34,319 nt of DNA from Bacteroidales bacterium (GTDB lineage: Bacteria; Bacteroidota; Bacteroidia; Bacteroidales; UBA932): assembly GCA_017561665.1 (NCBI GenBank), contig JAFZBQ010000069.1, positions 1-34,319 of the forward strand, given 5' to 3'. A program made the translations under genes and the position numbers. The notes beneath the pieces were generated by a model. It was not told the DNA's origin. It saw only the letters and a program-made list of their open reading frames with translations, and searched no databases. This document shows, in pieces, positions 21,025 through 29,391 of the stretch; the stretch's first letter is position 1, and each line of letters begins with the position of its first letter.

Positions 21025-21318
21025 ATGGGACAGACAGCAATGACAGTCCGAATGGACACCGACCTCAAAACGCAATTCGATGCACTCTGCGGCGAATTTG
21101 GTATGAGTACAAACACAGCATTCAATGTCTTTGCCCGAGCTGTTGTTCGGAGTCGCAAGATTCCGTTTGTGATTGAAGCCCCATTAAAAGAAGAAACAAT
21201 GGAAAAAGGGAAAAATGCTTTCGATGAGATTCGTGCTATGGCTATGAAGGGCGAAGTTCCCAACCTTACCCTGGACGAGATCAATGAGGAAATCAGACTT
21301 GCCAGGGAGGGTAAATAG
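21025..21318 (+). CDS. RelB/DinJ-family antitoxin
   Basis: A 97-residue antitoxin. The N-terminal ribbon-helix-helix is clear: TAMTVRMDTDLKTQFDALC followed by EFGMSTNTAFNVFARAVV, as in RelB/DinJ. The acidic C-terminal part (LDEINEEIRLAREGK) would wrap the toxin. The stop is followed directly by the toxin ATG (TAGATG). Base composition is visibly more AT-rich than in neighbouring genes, in keeping with horizontal acquisition. RelB/DinJ more often pairs with RelE/YafQ; here the partner is a PIN nuclease. Confidence 0.88.
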   Translation: MGQTAMTVRMDTDLKTQFDALCGEFGMSTNTAFNVFARAVVRSRKIPFVIEAPLKEETMEKGKNAFDEIRAMAMKGEVPNLTLDEINEEIRLAREGK

Positions 21319-21729
21319 ATGGTCTGTGCTGTAATCGACACCAATGTTTTAGTATCATCATTATTGTCACGACATCCTGACTCCGGAACTGTCGTGATTA
21401 GAGATTATATTCTGTCCGGTAGAGTAATACCGTTATACAATGATGAGATATTTCAAGAATACGTTGAGGTACTCCATCGCCCAAGATTAGGCCTGCCAGG
21501 CAACCTCGTGGATTCAATACTGGACACAATAAAAGCGGTTGGAATTTCTCTAGACAGGACTCCTGCAAACGAGCCTATGACCGACCCGAAAGATATCGTT
21601 TTCTACGAAATAGCCCTTTCAAAAGATGATGCATGGCTGATTACCGGCAATAAACGTCACTTTCCCAATAGCCCCATAGTCGTAACCCCAGCAGAGTTTC
21701 TGGCTATCATCAGCCACTCTGCAGATTAG
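21319..21729 (+). CDS. PIN-domain toxin (putative RNase)
   Basis: A 136-residue PIN protein of the type annotated as putative toxin component, PIN family. PIN toxins are Mg2+-dependent RNases. Acidic residues at expected places: D7 (VIDTNVLVS), E47 (EIFQEYVEVL) and D89/D92 (TDPKDIVFYEIAL). The strand LITGNKRHFP has Asn111 where many PIN proteins carry a fourth acidic residue, a variation common in this subgroup. It is directly adjacent to the antitoxin and shares its AT-rich composition. The target RNA is unknown. Confidence 0.88.
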   Translation: MVCAVIDTNVLVSSLLSRHPDSGTVVIRDYILSGRVIPLYNDEIFQEYVEVLHRPRLGLPGNLVDSILDTIKAVGISLDRTPANEPMTDPKDIVFYEIALSKDDAWLITGNKRHFPNSPIVVTPAEFLAIISHSAD

Positions 21730-21747
21730 CCTCTCAGCAGATAGTCA

Positions 21748-21836
21748 CAGAGTGAAAAATACTGCCAATACTTTCATTCTGCGGCGGTGTATTTCTCGTT
21801 TTCATAGTATTTCTTGACACAGAATGGAAAATAGTG
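21748..21836. repeat. short related repeats in the toxin-OstA intergenic gap
   Basis: CAGAGTGAAAAATACTG (21748) is loosely repeated as CAGAATGGAAAATAGTG (21820-21836), and an inverted relative lies at 21764-21781, allowing an imperfect hairpin at 21748-21781. No gene or clear terminator is seen in this 163-base gap between two convergent stops. Confidence 0.3.
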
Positions 21837-21892
21837 GGGATTTCTTCATCTTGTGACAAAGCGTGGGCTGCAATTGAAAATACGCAAAACGA

Positions 21893-24772
21893 TTACTCGG
21901 CGGCGACTGTGGCCGATTCAGGAGCCGGAGCAGCTTCTTTGGCGGCCTTTTTGGCAGCCTTCTTCGCTGCCTTCTCGGCAGCTTTTGCGGCTTTCTCAGC
22001 GGCACGTTTGGCCCGTTCCGCCTCGCGTTTGGCTGCCTTCTCGGCCTTGCGGGCCTCTCTTTCGAGCCGTTTCTGCTGACGCTTGAGTTCGCGGGCGGCC
22101 TTGCGCAGGGCACGCTTCTCCGCTCTGGTCATATTATCCTTGTCCTTAGGCAGCTGAACCTCAACGAAGCCTTCGTCTGAGTGATTTTCGATACCTTCTA
22201 TGCCGATTGCAGGCTTAACCCCAGCAACTGTATCGACCTTGCTTTCAACAGCCCGGTGCGCTGCTGCGATACTGTCACGCACAGCCTCAAGCGCGGCCTG
22301 GGCGCTGTCACGGGCGGCTTTGCGGGCGGCGAGGACGCTGTCGCGAACCATCTGACGCAGCAATGCCGCACTGTCAAGGGCGGGAGCCAGATCGGGGCCG
22401 TCCAATTTAAGCGTGGTATCGATCTTCGGCGGCGCCGGCTTCAAGGTCGCCAATGAATCTATTACGATATCTCCCTCCTTGTCAAACGCAGTAGTAATGC
22501 CCAACGTGGAATCGGCGGCAAAGTGACTCTTCATCTCCTGCTCGGCCGCCTCAAGAGAATCCCGGCGGGCCTGCTCCCTACGCGCCTGTTCCGCCCTCTC
22601 CTCTATCTGATGATAGATTTTCTGCATGTAGTTGTCGTAATACTGGTTGGCCTTGCGGAATGTGGGGAGCTTGTTGGCAGCGTACGACGCCCTCTTGGAA
22701 GTGCGCACCCTATGGCTGGTTATATCAAAACGGCTCTTGGGCTGCTCGTCAAAACGCCACTTGAAGCCCTTGAGGCGCTGCTTCTCCATAGGGAGATTGT
22801 ATATCGGATAGGCGTCCGAATTGACGCTCTCGTAGTACTTGAGCCGCTGAGCCACGCCGTCTTTCATTGTAACCATCATGAACTGCGCCTGCTTGGAGTT
22901 GAGAATGGTGATTACTGAATCCTCCTGCATATAGAACATTGCATTCACGCCGCCCAGGGCATCGAATCTGCGCAGGGTATTGTCGGTATTGAAGTAGCCG
23001 AGCATCTCGGTGGCCTTGATCTGGTCGAAATGGACGGAATCTTCCTGACTGACAATCATTGCGTTGCCGTGCAGGTTGGCCCTGTCGAAAGAATTCTCTT
23101 CCATCTTCATTATCACCGACTCTGCGCTGAGCTGATGCCGGTTGTCGTTCCAGATCACGGGATCCTGATACATTCGCATCAGGGTGTCTATCTGCGAGAA
23201 GTACAGCGAATCGCACCGCGCCTGAATGTCGGTACGATATATTCTGGCATTGCGCCAGCCTTTTATGAAGCGGAGTTTGGTGGTGTCGCGAACGGCATTT
23301 TTATCGGTTGCCAGCGAATCCACAGTCTCCAGAGAGTCGCGCGGCGGTGCGATGCTATCCACTTCGGGAAGTTGCACCTCCTCTTCCGGCAGTTCGGCAA
23401 CCGGCACTTCTTCAGGCTCTACCGCAGGCATCTCTGCCGATATGCTGTCGGCCGGAGGAATAATCTCCGTTTTCAGCGAGTCCAGCGATGCCGCCAGGGA
23501 ATCTGTCGCCGCTTGTGCCGCCAACGACGCCAGGGAATCTTGCTTTGCCTTGGCGGCAATGCTGTCCTGACGTTTCTTCTCTGCTATTTCCTTGCGCTTT
23601 TGGTAAGCTTTATATTCGGGCAGTTTCTTGATGGCCTCCTGCCGCTCCTGTTCCTTCTTCTCCAGAGCCTTCTTTTCCGCCTCGCCTATCGCATCAAAAC
23701 TGACCTGCTTGCGGGCCTCTTCGCTGTCCTTGATCTGCTCCTGGGTAACATCGCAGGCGCGCTGTGTGTAGAACAGCATCGTATCGGCCCTGCAGAAAAG
23801 GGTATCGATCTGATGTTCGGTATTCTCGCCCACATAAATAGCCGCCGGATCCAGGAATAAGGTCGCATAGAGATTGTTGACAGAATCGAAACTCATGTTG
23901 CCGGCATCAGACACAAAGTACATCTTGTGCAGCGAGTCCAGCAATTCCACGTTGCGGCGCATCCTGCCGTGACGGATGTGCTGCCAGTAATAAAGGGTGT
24001 CGCACCATCCCTCATAGTCGGGGGTGCTCATATACACGTCGGTGTCGAAATAGACCACGCCGCTGTCCTGGGCATACCAGCCGTATTCGCCGCGCAGATA
24101 GACATCCCGCTTCCACATCTGAGTCTTCTTGCCAAAGTAGGCCTTGTTCTCGTTGGTGTCGTAATCCAGGCTGTTGGTTTTGATGAAGAGGCTGTCGGTG
24201 AACATCTCCACATTGTCTTCGAAGCGGCAGATGCCGGTCTTGCCGTCGTATGTGCCGCGGTCGCTTTCGATAATCTCGCCCTTCGAGGTCCTCATAGCGC
24301 CGCCGAAGGTGAATTTGGCGGTACTGTCCTCTGTATTGTAGTCAAGATATTTGGTGCGCAGGGTATTTTTGTCCTTGTCATAGACCTCGACCAGGTCGCC
24401 GCGGAAGCGGGCCAGGTTGTCGTCGGCATAATAGATTACGTTGTCGCTCTTGAGCACCGTCTTCTTCTGCACCAACTTGACGTTCTTGTATGCCTCCACC
24501 TGATTGAAGCTGACGTTCCAGATAGCGGAGTCGCAGAACATATAGGCGCCGTTGTGCAGGAATGTGGCGGGACCTTTCACCTCCCGGTATTCGCGGTGGC
24601 CGGGACGCTCGAAGACCCTGGCGTACTCTGCATTGAGCAGGGTAAGCAGACTGTCCTGACTTCTGCGTCTGCCTCTTTTGCGCTGCGCGTCAGCATCGGG
24701 GCTGGCCACCAGCATCAGCATCACCAGAAGCAGAAAAATCCAGCCTAATCTATTTCTCGATCCAGTTTTCAC
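21893..24772 (-). CDS. OstA-like (LptA/LptD N-terminal type) envelope protein with basic tail
   Basis: A 959-residue exported protein; signal region GWIFLLLVMLMLVASPDADAQ. Residues about 40-340 and 500-700 carry repeated beta-strand units of the OstA/LptA fold (KSDNVIYYADDNLARFRGD, IIESDRGTYDGKTGICRFED, LSAESVIMKMEENSFDRANL). This fold binds LPS during transport. A Glu/Lys then Pro/Ser/Glu-rich low-complexity linker (about 345-495) splits the two. The last 80 residues (880-959) are almost only Lys, Ala, Arg and Glu, resembling a histone H1 tail. No LptD barrel is attached. The start overlaps surA by 23 bases, indicating coupling. An LPS-transport role is inferred from the fold and from the SurA neighbour. 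Confidence 0.82.
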   Translation of the reverse strand: MKTGSRNRLGWIFLLLVMLMLVASPDADAQRKRGRRRSQDSLLTLLNAEYARVFERPGHREYREVKGPATFLHNGAYMFCDSAIWNVSFNQVEAYKNVKLVQKKTVLKSDNVIYYADDNLARFRGDLVEVYDKDKNTLRTKYLDYNTEDSTAKFTFGGAMRTSKGEIIESDRGTYDGKTGICRFEDNVEMFTDSLFIKTNSLDYDTNENKAYFGKKTQMWKRDVYLRGEYGWYAQDSGVVYFDTDVYMSTPDYEGWCDTLYYWQHIRHGRMRRNVELLDSLHKMYFVSDAGNMSFDSVNNLYATLFLDPAAIYVGENTEHQIDTLFCRADTMLFYTQRACDVTQEQIKDSEEARKQVSFDAIGEAEKKALEKKEQERQEAIKKLPEYKAYQKRKEIAEKKRQDSIAAKAKQDSLASLAAQAATDSLAASLDSLKTEIIPPADSISAEMPAVEPEEVPVAELPEEEVQLPEVDSIAPPRDSLETVDSLATDKNAVRDTTKLRFIKGWRNARIYRTDIQARCDSLYFSQIDTLMRMYQDPVIWNDNRHQLSAESVIMKMEENSFDRANLHGNAMIVSQEDSVHFDQIKATEMLGYFNTDNTLRRFDALGGVNAMFYMQEDSVITILNSKQAQFMMVTMKDGVAQRLKYYESVNSDAYPIYNLPMEKQRLKGFKWRFDEQPKSRFDITSHRVRTSKRASYAANKLPTFRKANQYYDNYMQKIYHQIEERAEQARREQARRDSLEAAEQEMKSHFAADSTLGITTAFDKEGDIVIDSLATLKPAPPKIDTTLKLDGPDLAPALDSAALLRQMVRDSVLAARKAARDSAQAALEAVRDSIAAAHRAVESKVDTVAGVKPAIGIEGIENHSDEGFVEVQLPKDKDNMTRAEKRALRKAARELKRQQKRLEREARKAEKAAKREAERAKRAAEKAAKAAEKAAKKAAKKAAKEAAPAPESATVAAE

Positions 24773-26126
24773 TTACAAACTTGCACCCTTCGAAAAGCGG
24801 GTCTATCTTGATGTGAGTGGTCTTTTTCTTTTCTGTCACAAAGTCTTCTATCGCCTGGCGGGCGTTCTTCTCGTTTGCCATCGACACCAGCGCGTCGTAG
24901 TCGGTCTCGAAAGTGGCGGTGTGGGATGGCAGTTCCTCGTCCAGACGGACGATCTTGTAGATGGTGTTGCCGCGGCCCTCGGTGTCTCTGGACTCGAACG
25001 GCTCGGAAACATCACCAACCTTCATATCCTTGATAACGGCAAAGTCGGCGGGGTTCAGACGGTCCTTTTCCAAAAGCGAACTGCCGGTGTATTCATCTAC
25101 CATCATACCGCCGTTGGTGCGGGTCTTGGTATCCTCCGAATTCAGCCATGCCGCCATATCGAAGGGAATCTTGCCATTGACTATTTCTGTGCGGATGCTG
25201 TCAAGACGGGCAAAAGCCTTGTTGCGGTCGGATGCGGTGTAGGCGGGTTTAATAAGGATATGGCGGGCGTTGAACATATCGCCCTTTTTCTCTATCATCT
25301 GGATTATGTGGAAGCCGTCGGGCGTCTCCACTATCTGCGATACCTGGCCGACTTTGAGACTCATTGCAGCGTCGGAGAACTGCGGCCAGTAAACCGTCTT
25401 GGACCTCATGCCAAGTTCACCGCCGCGGGTTGCGGAACCGGGATCCTGGGAATACATACGTGCCAGTGCGGAGAACTTTTCTCCGGCAAGCACCCTCTCT
25501 CGCAAATTCAGAAGTCTTTCCTTGACCACCAGCGATGCCGACTCTTTATCCGGATAGACAACTATCTGGCGCAGACGGTACTGTGTCGGTATCACCGGAA
25601 GATCCTCCGCAGGGGTCTCGGCGCAGAGCCGCTTTACGTCGGCGGGGGTCATCTTGGGAATGCTGGTATAGACCTTCTGCTGCATCTGCTGGATGAGCAG
25701 TTGGTCGCGCATCATTTCTGTCCAGTCCGCCTTTATCTTGTAGATGGGTTTCTTGAAATACTCCTCTGTCTCCTTCTCGCCACCCAAACGGTTCATTATG
25801 TCGTCCAGACGGGCGGTCACCTGTTCCTTGACCTGCTCGTCTGTCACCGTCAGGGAGTCCAGGCGGGCCTGGGTAAGGAACAGCCTGGAAGACACCAAAT
25901 TCTCCAGTATCTGGCAGCGGGTGCTGTTGTCCACCACCATACCGCCGGCCTGCATCATTTGAACCTCCTGCTCTATGTCGGAAAGCAGGATGACATCGTT
26001 GCCGATGGTGGCCACCGACTTGTCTACCAAGCCTCCGTTATAAACCTGGGCCCCGGCGCCGAAAGAAGCGGCCAGGATCGCCGAGCACAGAATGAATATC
26101 TTTAAAACCCTGTTATTGTTCGACAT
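24750..26126 (-). CDS. surA: SurA-type periplasmic chaperone / peptidyl-prolyl isomerase
   Basis: A 458-residue exported protein (signal VLKIFILCSAILAASFGAGAQ). Order: SurA_N chaperone domain (about 30-170, VDKSVATIGNDVILLSDIE), first parvulin domain (about 180-282: YRLRQIVV, FSALARMYSQDPGSATRGGELG, TPDGFHIIQMIEK), second parvulin-like domain (about 284-390: FNARHILIKP). SurA escorts beta-barrel proteins to the Bam complex. It overlaps both neighbours, a lipoprotein PPIase relative by 14 bases and the OstA-like gene by 23, so all three are probably made together. Confidence 0.9.
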   Translation of the reverse strand: MSNNNRVLKIFILCSAILAASFGAGAQVYNGGLVDKSVATIGNDVILLSDIEQEVQMMQAGGMVVDNSTRCQILENLVSSRLFLTQARLDSLTVTDEQVKEQVTARLDDIMNRLGGEKETEEYFKKPIYKIKADWTEMMRDQLLIQQMQQKVYTSIPKMTPADVKRLCAETPAEDLPVIPTQYRLRQIVVYPDKESASLVVKERLLNLRERVLAGEKFSALARMYSQDPGSATRGGELGMRSKTVYWPQFSDAAMSLKVGQVSQIVETPDGFHIIQMIEKKGDMFNARHILIKPAYTASDRNKAFARLDSIRTEIVNGKIPFDMAAWLNSEDTKTRTNGGMMVDEYTGSSLLEKDRLNPADFAVIKDMKVGDVSEPFESRDTEGRGNTIYKIVRLDEELPSHTATFETDYDALVSMANEKNARQAIEDFVTEKKKTTHIKIDPLFEGCKFVSENWIEK

Positions 26127-26961
26127 CGTATATCGTAAGTTTTTTGGACTCGATACCCTCCTGTAACAAGTCTTGTTCCAATTTGGTGAGTATGTCCTGT
26201 TTGCGATTTATCAGAATTGCGTCCTTGATGGTCTGCCGGCAGTATTCAAACGGAGCCAGCCGGCCAACGGGAATCTTCTCTGTCAGGTATATGAAATAAT
26301 CTTTGCCGTCGCCCACCTTGATGTACTGGTTGCCGCCGCGGAAGATGGTCTCGCAACTCTCTGCGTCCAGACCGGGCACCGCCTTGGCGATTGTCGGCAT
26401 CGGCACCCAGTTCCCTCCGAAATCCTCCATCCGTTCTGCATAAGAAGCGCACATCTCACGCTTCTGGTCGGCTTCTTCGTCGCCGGTCAAAGCGTAATCC
26501 TTCTTCACCGTATCATAATTGGGAGAGTTCTGGGAAAGGGTTATTATGTTGGCTTTTGCAATTATGTACGGAAACTTGAAGTTTTCTGTGTGCTCTTCGT
26601 AATAGAGTCGCATCTCGTCGTCCGTGACGGTGGTGTCAAGTTCCTGTTCAGTGACCTGGCGTTCCAGGCGATACTTGAGAAGATTGTCGCGATAGTCCTC
26701 AACTTCGGCCTTGACATCCTTGGCGTCGGCGCTGAGCACCTCCTGAGCCTTGAGCACCTTCAGGTGCGCCAGAGCCCAGGTATTGATGTACTGTTGCACC
26801 ATGGCGGCACTGTCTTCAGGCGAAACGCCGTCGGGCAGCAGCCCCCTGATGTCCTTCATATACAGCACATTGTCGCCCACCCGGGCCACCCGGTCGCCCT
26901 CTACGTAACGGCAACCTGCAATGGCCAGCGCAGCCAGGACTATGACGGCGATTCTTTTCAC
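26113..26961 (-). CDS. parvulin-like lipoprotein
   Basis: A 282-residue protein starting with GTG, whose G is shared with the guaB stop (TAGTG). Signal and lipobox are clear (MKRIAVIVLAALAIAGC, Cys17). The N-terminal part resembles the SurA/PrsA chaperone arm (VARVGDNVLYMKDIRGLLP). The parvulin region (about 155-245) is weak: GNWVPMPTIAKAVPG and YFIYLTEKIPVG stand where active domains have GGxLG and GxHIIxL motifs, so isomerase activity is doubtful. It is probably a membrane-tethered chaperone working with SurA. Families of this kind lie next to surA in Bacteroides. Confidence 0.75.
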   Translation of the reverse strand: MKRIAVIVLAALAIAGCRYVEGDRVARVGDNVLYMKDIRGLLPDGVSPEDSAAMVQQYINTWALAHLKVLKAQEVLSADAKDVKAEVEDYRDNLLKYRLERQVTEQELDTTVTDDEMRLYYEEHTENFKFPYIIAKANIITLSQNSPNYDTVKKDYALTGDEEADQKREMCASYAERMEDFGGNWVPMPTIAKAVPGLDAESCETIFRGGNQYIKVGDGKDYFIYLTEKIPVGRLAPFEYCRQTIKDAILINRKQDILTKLEQDLLQEGIESKKLTIYDVEQ

Positions 26962-28430
26962 TACCTTGAATAGTTGGGAGCCTCGCGGGTGATGGTTACG
27001 TTGTGGGGATGGCTCTCCGCCATACCTGAAGCGGTGATCTTGACGAACTTGGCCTCGCGCAGCGCCTCCATGTTGCGGGCGCCGACATAACCCATACCGG
27101 CCTTGAGACCGCCCACCAGCTGGTATACAACCTCTGCCAGAGTACCCTTGTACGGCACCTGGGCCACGATGCCTTCCGGCACGAGCTTCTTGATATCGGC
27201 CTCCATATCCTGGAAGTAGCGGTCCTTGGAACCCTTCTGCATAGCCTCCAGCGAACCCATACCGCGATATGACTTGAATTTACGGCCGTTGAGGATGATG
27301 GCCTCGCCAGGAGCCTCTTCCACGCCGGCGAACAGGGAGCCCGCCATAATGGAACTTGCACCGGCAGCCAGCGCCTTGGTGATATCACCGCTGTAGCGGA
27401 TACCGCCGTCGGCGATGATGGGGATGCCGCTGCCCTTAAGGGCGTCGGCCACAGAAAGTACGGCCGTAAGCTGCGGCACGCCGATACCGGCGATGATGCG
27501 GGTGGTGCAGATACTGCCGGGGCCAATGCCGACCTTGACGGCGTCCACGCCGCACTCCTTGAGGGCTATGGCCGCCTCTGCGGTGGCGATGTTGCCGGCT
27601 ACAATCTGAATCTGCGGGAATGCCGCGCGAATCTTCTTGATGGTCTCAAGCACAAACACCGAATGGCCGTGGGCGGTATCCAGCACCACTGCGTCGGTGC
27701 CGACTGCGATCAGCTGCTCCACGCTGTCGAGGCTGTGGGAATTGATACCGACGGCTGCCGCAACCAGCAGACGTCCCTTGGAGTCCTTGCTGGCCTCGGG
27801 GTTGTTCTTGATCTTGGTGATGTCCTTGTATGTAATCAGGCCTACCAGTTTGCCATCCTTGTCCACGACGGGGAGTTTCTCCACCTTGGACTGCATAAGG
27901 ATTTCAGTGGCGGCGGGAATGTCGGTGTCGGGACCGGCGGTCACCAGGTTCTCCTTTGTCATAACCTCGCTTATCAGGCGGCTGTGGTCGTGCTGGAAGC
28001 GGAGGTCGCGGTTAGTGACGATACCCACCAGATAACCATTCTTGTCCACCACGGGGATACCGCCGATATGGTTGGTGGCCATCAGTTTGAGCGCATCGGC
28101 CACAGTCTGGTCGCCCTTGATGGTGACGGGGTCGTAAATCATACCGTTTTCCGCACGCTTTACCCGACGGACCTGGTCGGCCTGCATATCGATTGGCATG
28201 TTCTTGTGGATTACGCCGATGCCGCCTGCCCGGGCCATTGCGATGGCCATCTCATATTCGGTGACGGTGTCCATAGCCGCCGAAATGATGGGGACGCTGA
28301 GGGGAATCTCGCGGGTAAACATCGTGGAAACATTCACGTCGCGCGGGATTACCTCGCTGCGCGCCGGTATCAGCAGGACGTCGTCGAAGGTCAGACCTTC
28401 CATCACAATTTTGTCGGAGAAATTTTGCAT
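26961..28430 (-). CDS. guaB: IMP dehydrogenase
   Basis: Oxidises IMP to XMP with NAD+, the first step committed to guanine nucleotides. It has 489 residues from MQNFSDKIV. The catalytic loop is [12 protein letters not shown] with nucleophile C308. Two CBS domains (about 99-210) interrupt the barrel. The flap region contains SKDRYFQ and [13 protein letters not shown]. An upstream in-frame start at 28478 would place the -7 box inside the coding region and add a non-conserved sequence, so 28430 is chosen. It heads the operon with the parvulin-like lipoprotein, surA and OstA-like genes. Confidence 0.96.
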   Translation of the reverse strand: MQNFSDKIVMEGLTFDDVLLIPARSEVIPRDVNVSTMFTREIPLSVPIISAAMDTVTEYEMAIAMARAGGIGVIHKNMPIDMQADQVRRVKRAENGMIYDPVTIKGDQTVADALKLMATNHIGGIPVVDKNGYLVGIVTNRDLRFQHDHSRLISEVMTKENLVTAGPDTDIPAATEILMQSKVEKLPVVDKDGKLVGLITYKDITKIKNNPEASKDSKGRLLVAAAVGINSHSLDSVEQLIAVGTDAVVLDTAHGHSVFVLETIKKIRAAFPQIQIVAGNIATAEAAIALKECGVDAVKVGIGPGSICTTRIIAGIGVPQLTAVLSVADALKGSGIPIIADGGIRYSGDITKALAAGASSIMAGSLFAGVEEAPGEAIILNGRKFKSYRGMGSLEAMQKGSKDRYFQDMEADIKKLVPEGIVAQVPYKGTLAEVVYQLVGGLKAGMGYVGARNMEALREAKFVKITASGMAESHPHNVTITREAPNYSR

Positions 28431-28453
28431 AGCGAAAAACGATATAAATTTTG

Positions 28454-28461
28454 CAAAGATA
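28454..28461 (-). promoter_or_regulatory. guaB -7 box
   Basis: TATCTTTG on the minus strand (28461-28454), a perfect TAnnTTTG, 23 bases before the chosen ATG. The -33 element would lie inside the end of the upstream radical SAM gene and is not a clear TTTG. The box directly follows that gene's stop codon. Confidence 0.55.
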
Positions 28462-29391
28462 CTAATTTTCCGCGGCAAACAGCCGCCCTTGAAAAGTTTC
28501 TCTGCACTCCAGTCTCTCTTCCAGCATCCTGAGCAGTTCTACATTCCGCACCAGTCCCCATGGGGTGGAATTCACAAACCGCGGCGGAACCTCCCCTGCA
28601 AAGCGCTCTATAACCAAATCGGGCCGCAACCGCTCAAGGATATCCACAAAGAAGTCAATATAACCCTCCAACGTAAACTTTTCGAACCGTTCGGGATGCT
28701 GTGCGTATTCCTCTTCCATTTTCGTGCCTTTTATTATCTGGAGCTGATGGAATTTGACGCTGTCTATCTTAAGGGCGTTGATTTTGTCGGCGGCGGAGAG
28801 CATCATTTCCCGCGTTTCGCCCGGCAGGCCAAGGATGAAATGGGCGCCGGTATATAGGCCGCGGGCGGCCGTCATTTCCACGGCCCGGACGGCTTCGGCG
28901 AATGTATGATGGCGGTTTATATGCTCCAGGGTGGCATCGTAGCACGACTCTATGCCGTACTCAACAATCACGATATGGTCTTTTGCAAGTTCGGCCAGAT
29001 AATCCAGTTTGGCCTCGTCCTCGCAGTCGGGACGGGTACCGATTACGATGCCTCGCACCTGGGGATGTGCCAGCGCCTCGCCGTATAGCCGTTTGAGCTT
29101 TTCCAGCGGCGCATAGGTGTTGGAATACGGTTGAAAATAAGCCAGGTATCCTCCGGCACGGCGGTATCGGCCGCGATGGAACTCTATTCCCTCTTCCAAC
29201 TGCTGCGAGATGCTTTTGTCGGGGGTGCTGTAGTTTGGATGGAAGGCGTTGTTGTCGCAAAATGTACAGCCGCCCCGGGCCTTGGAGCCGTCGCGGTTGG
29301 GGCAGGTGAAACCGGCGTCCACCACAAGTTTCTGCAGCCGGACGCCGTATTTCTCTTTGATGAAATCTGCCTGTGAATTATAACGCCGCAT
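28462..29391 (-). CDS. YhcC-type (TIGR01212) radical SAM protein
   Basis: A 309-residue radical SAM enzyme. The cluster-binding cysteines have the family's unusual wide spacing: C30, C42 and C45 (FTCPNRDGSKARGGCTFCDN). SAM-binding segments follow (IVIGTRPDC, VEYGIESCYDATL, FILGLPGETREMM). The reaction is not established to my knowledge. The start overlaps the stop of the upstream glycosidase-like gene by one base (TGATG), so it is likely co-translated, though no functional link is obvious. Confidence 0.9.
   Translation of the reverse strand: MRRYNSQADFIKEKYGVRLQKLVVDAGFTCPNRDGSKARGGCTFCDNNAFHPNYSTPDKSISQQLEEGIEFHRGRYRRAGGYLAYFQPYSNTYAPLEKLKRLYGEALAHPQVRGIVIGTRPDCEDEAKLDYLAELAKDHIVIVEYGIESCYDATLEHINRHHTFAEAVRAVEMTAARGLYTGAHFILGLPGETREMMLSAADKINALKIDSVKFHQLQIIKGTKMEEEYAQHPERFEKFTLEGYIDFFVDILERLRPDLVIERFAGEVPPRFVNSTPWGLVRNVELLRMLEERLECRETFQGRLFAAEN

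Noticed and set aside
24678-26105. A 475-residue plus-strand open frame opposite surA
   Set aside because: The minus strand encodes a clear SurA with two parvulin domains. The plus frame has no family resemblance or sensible start context.
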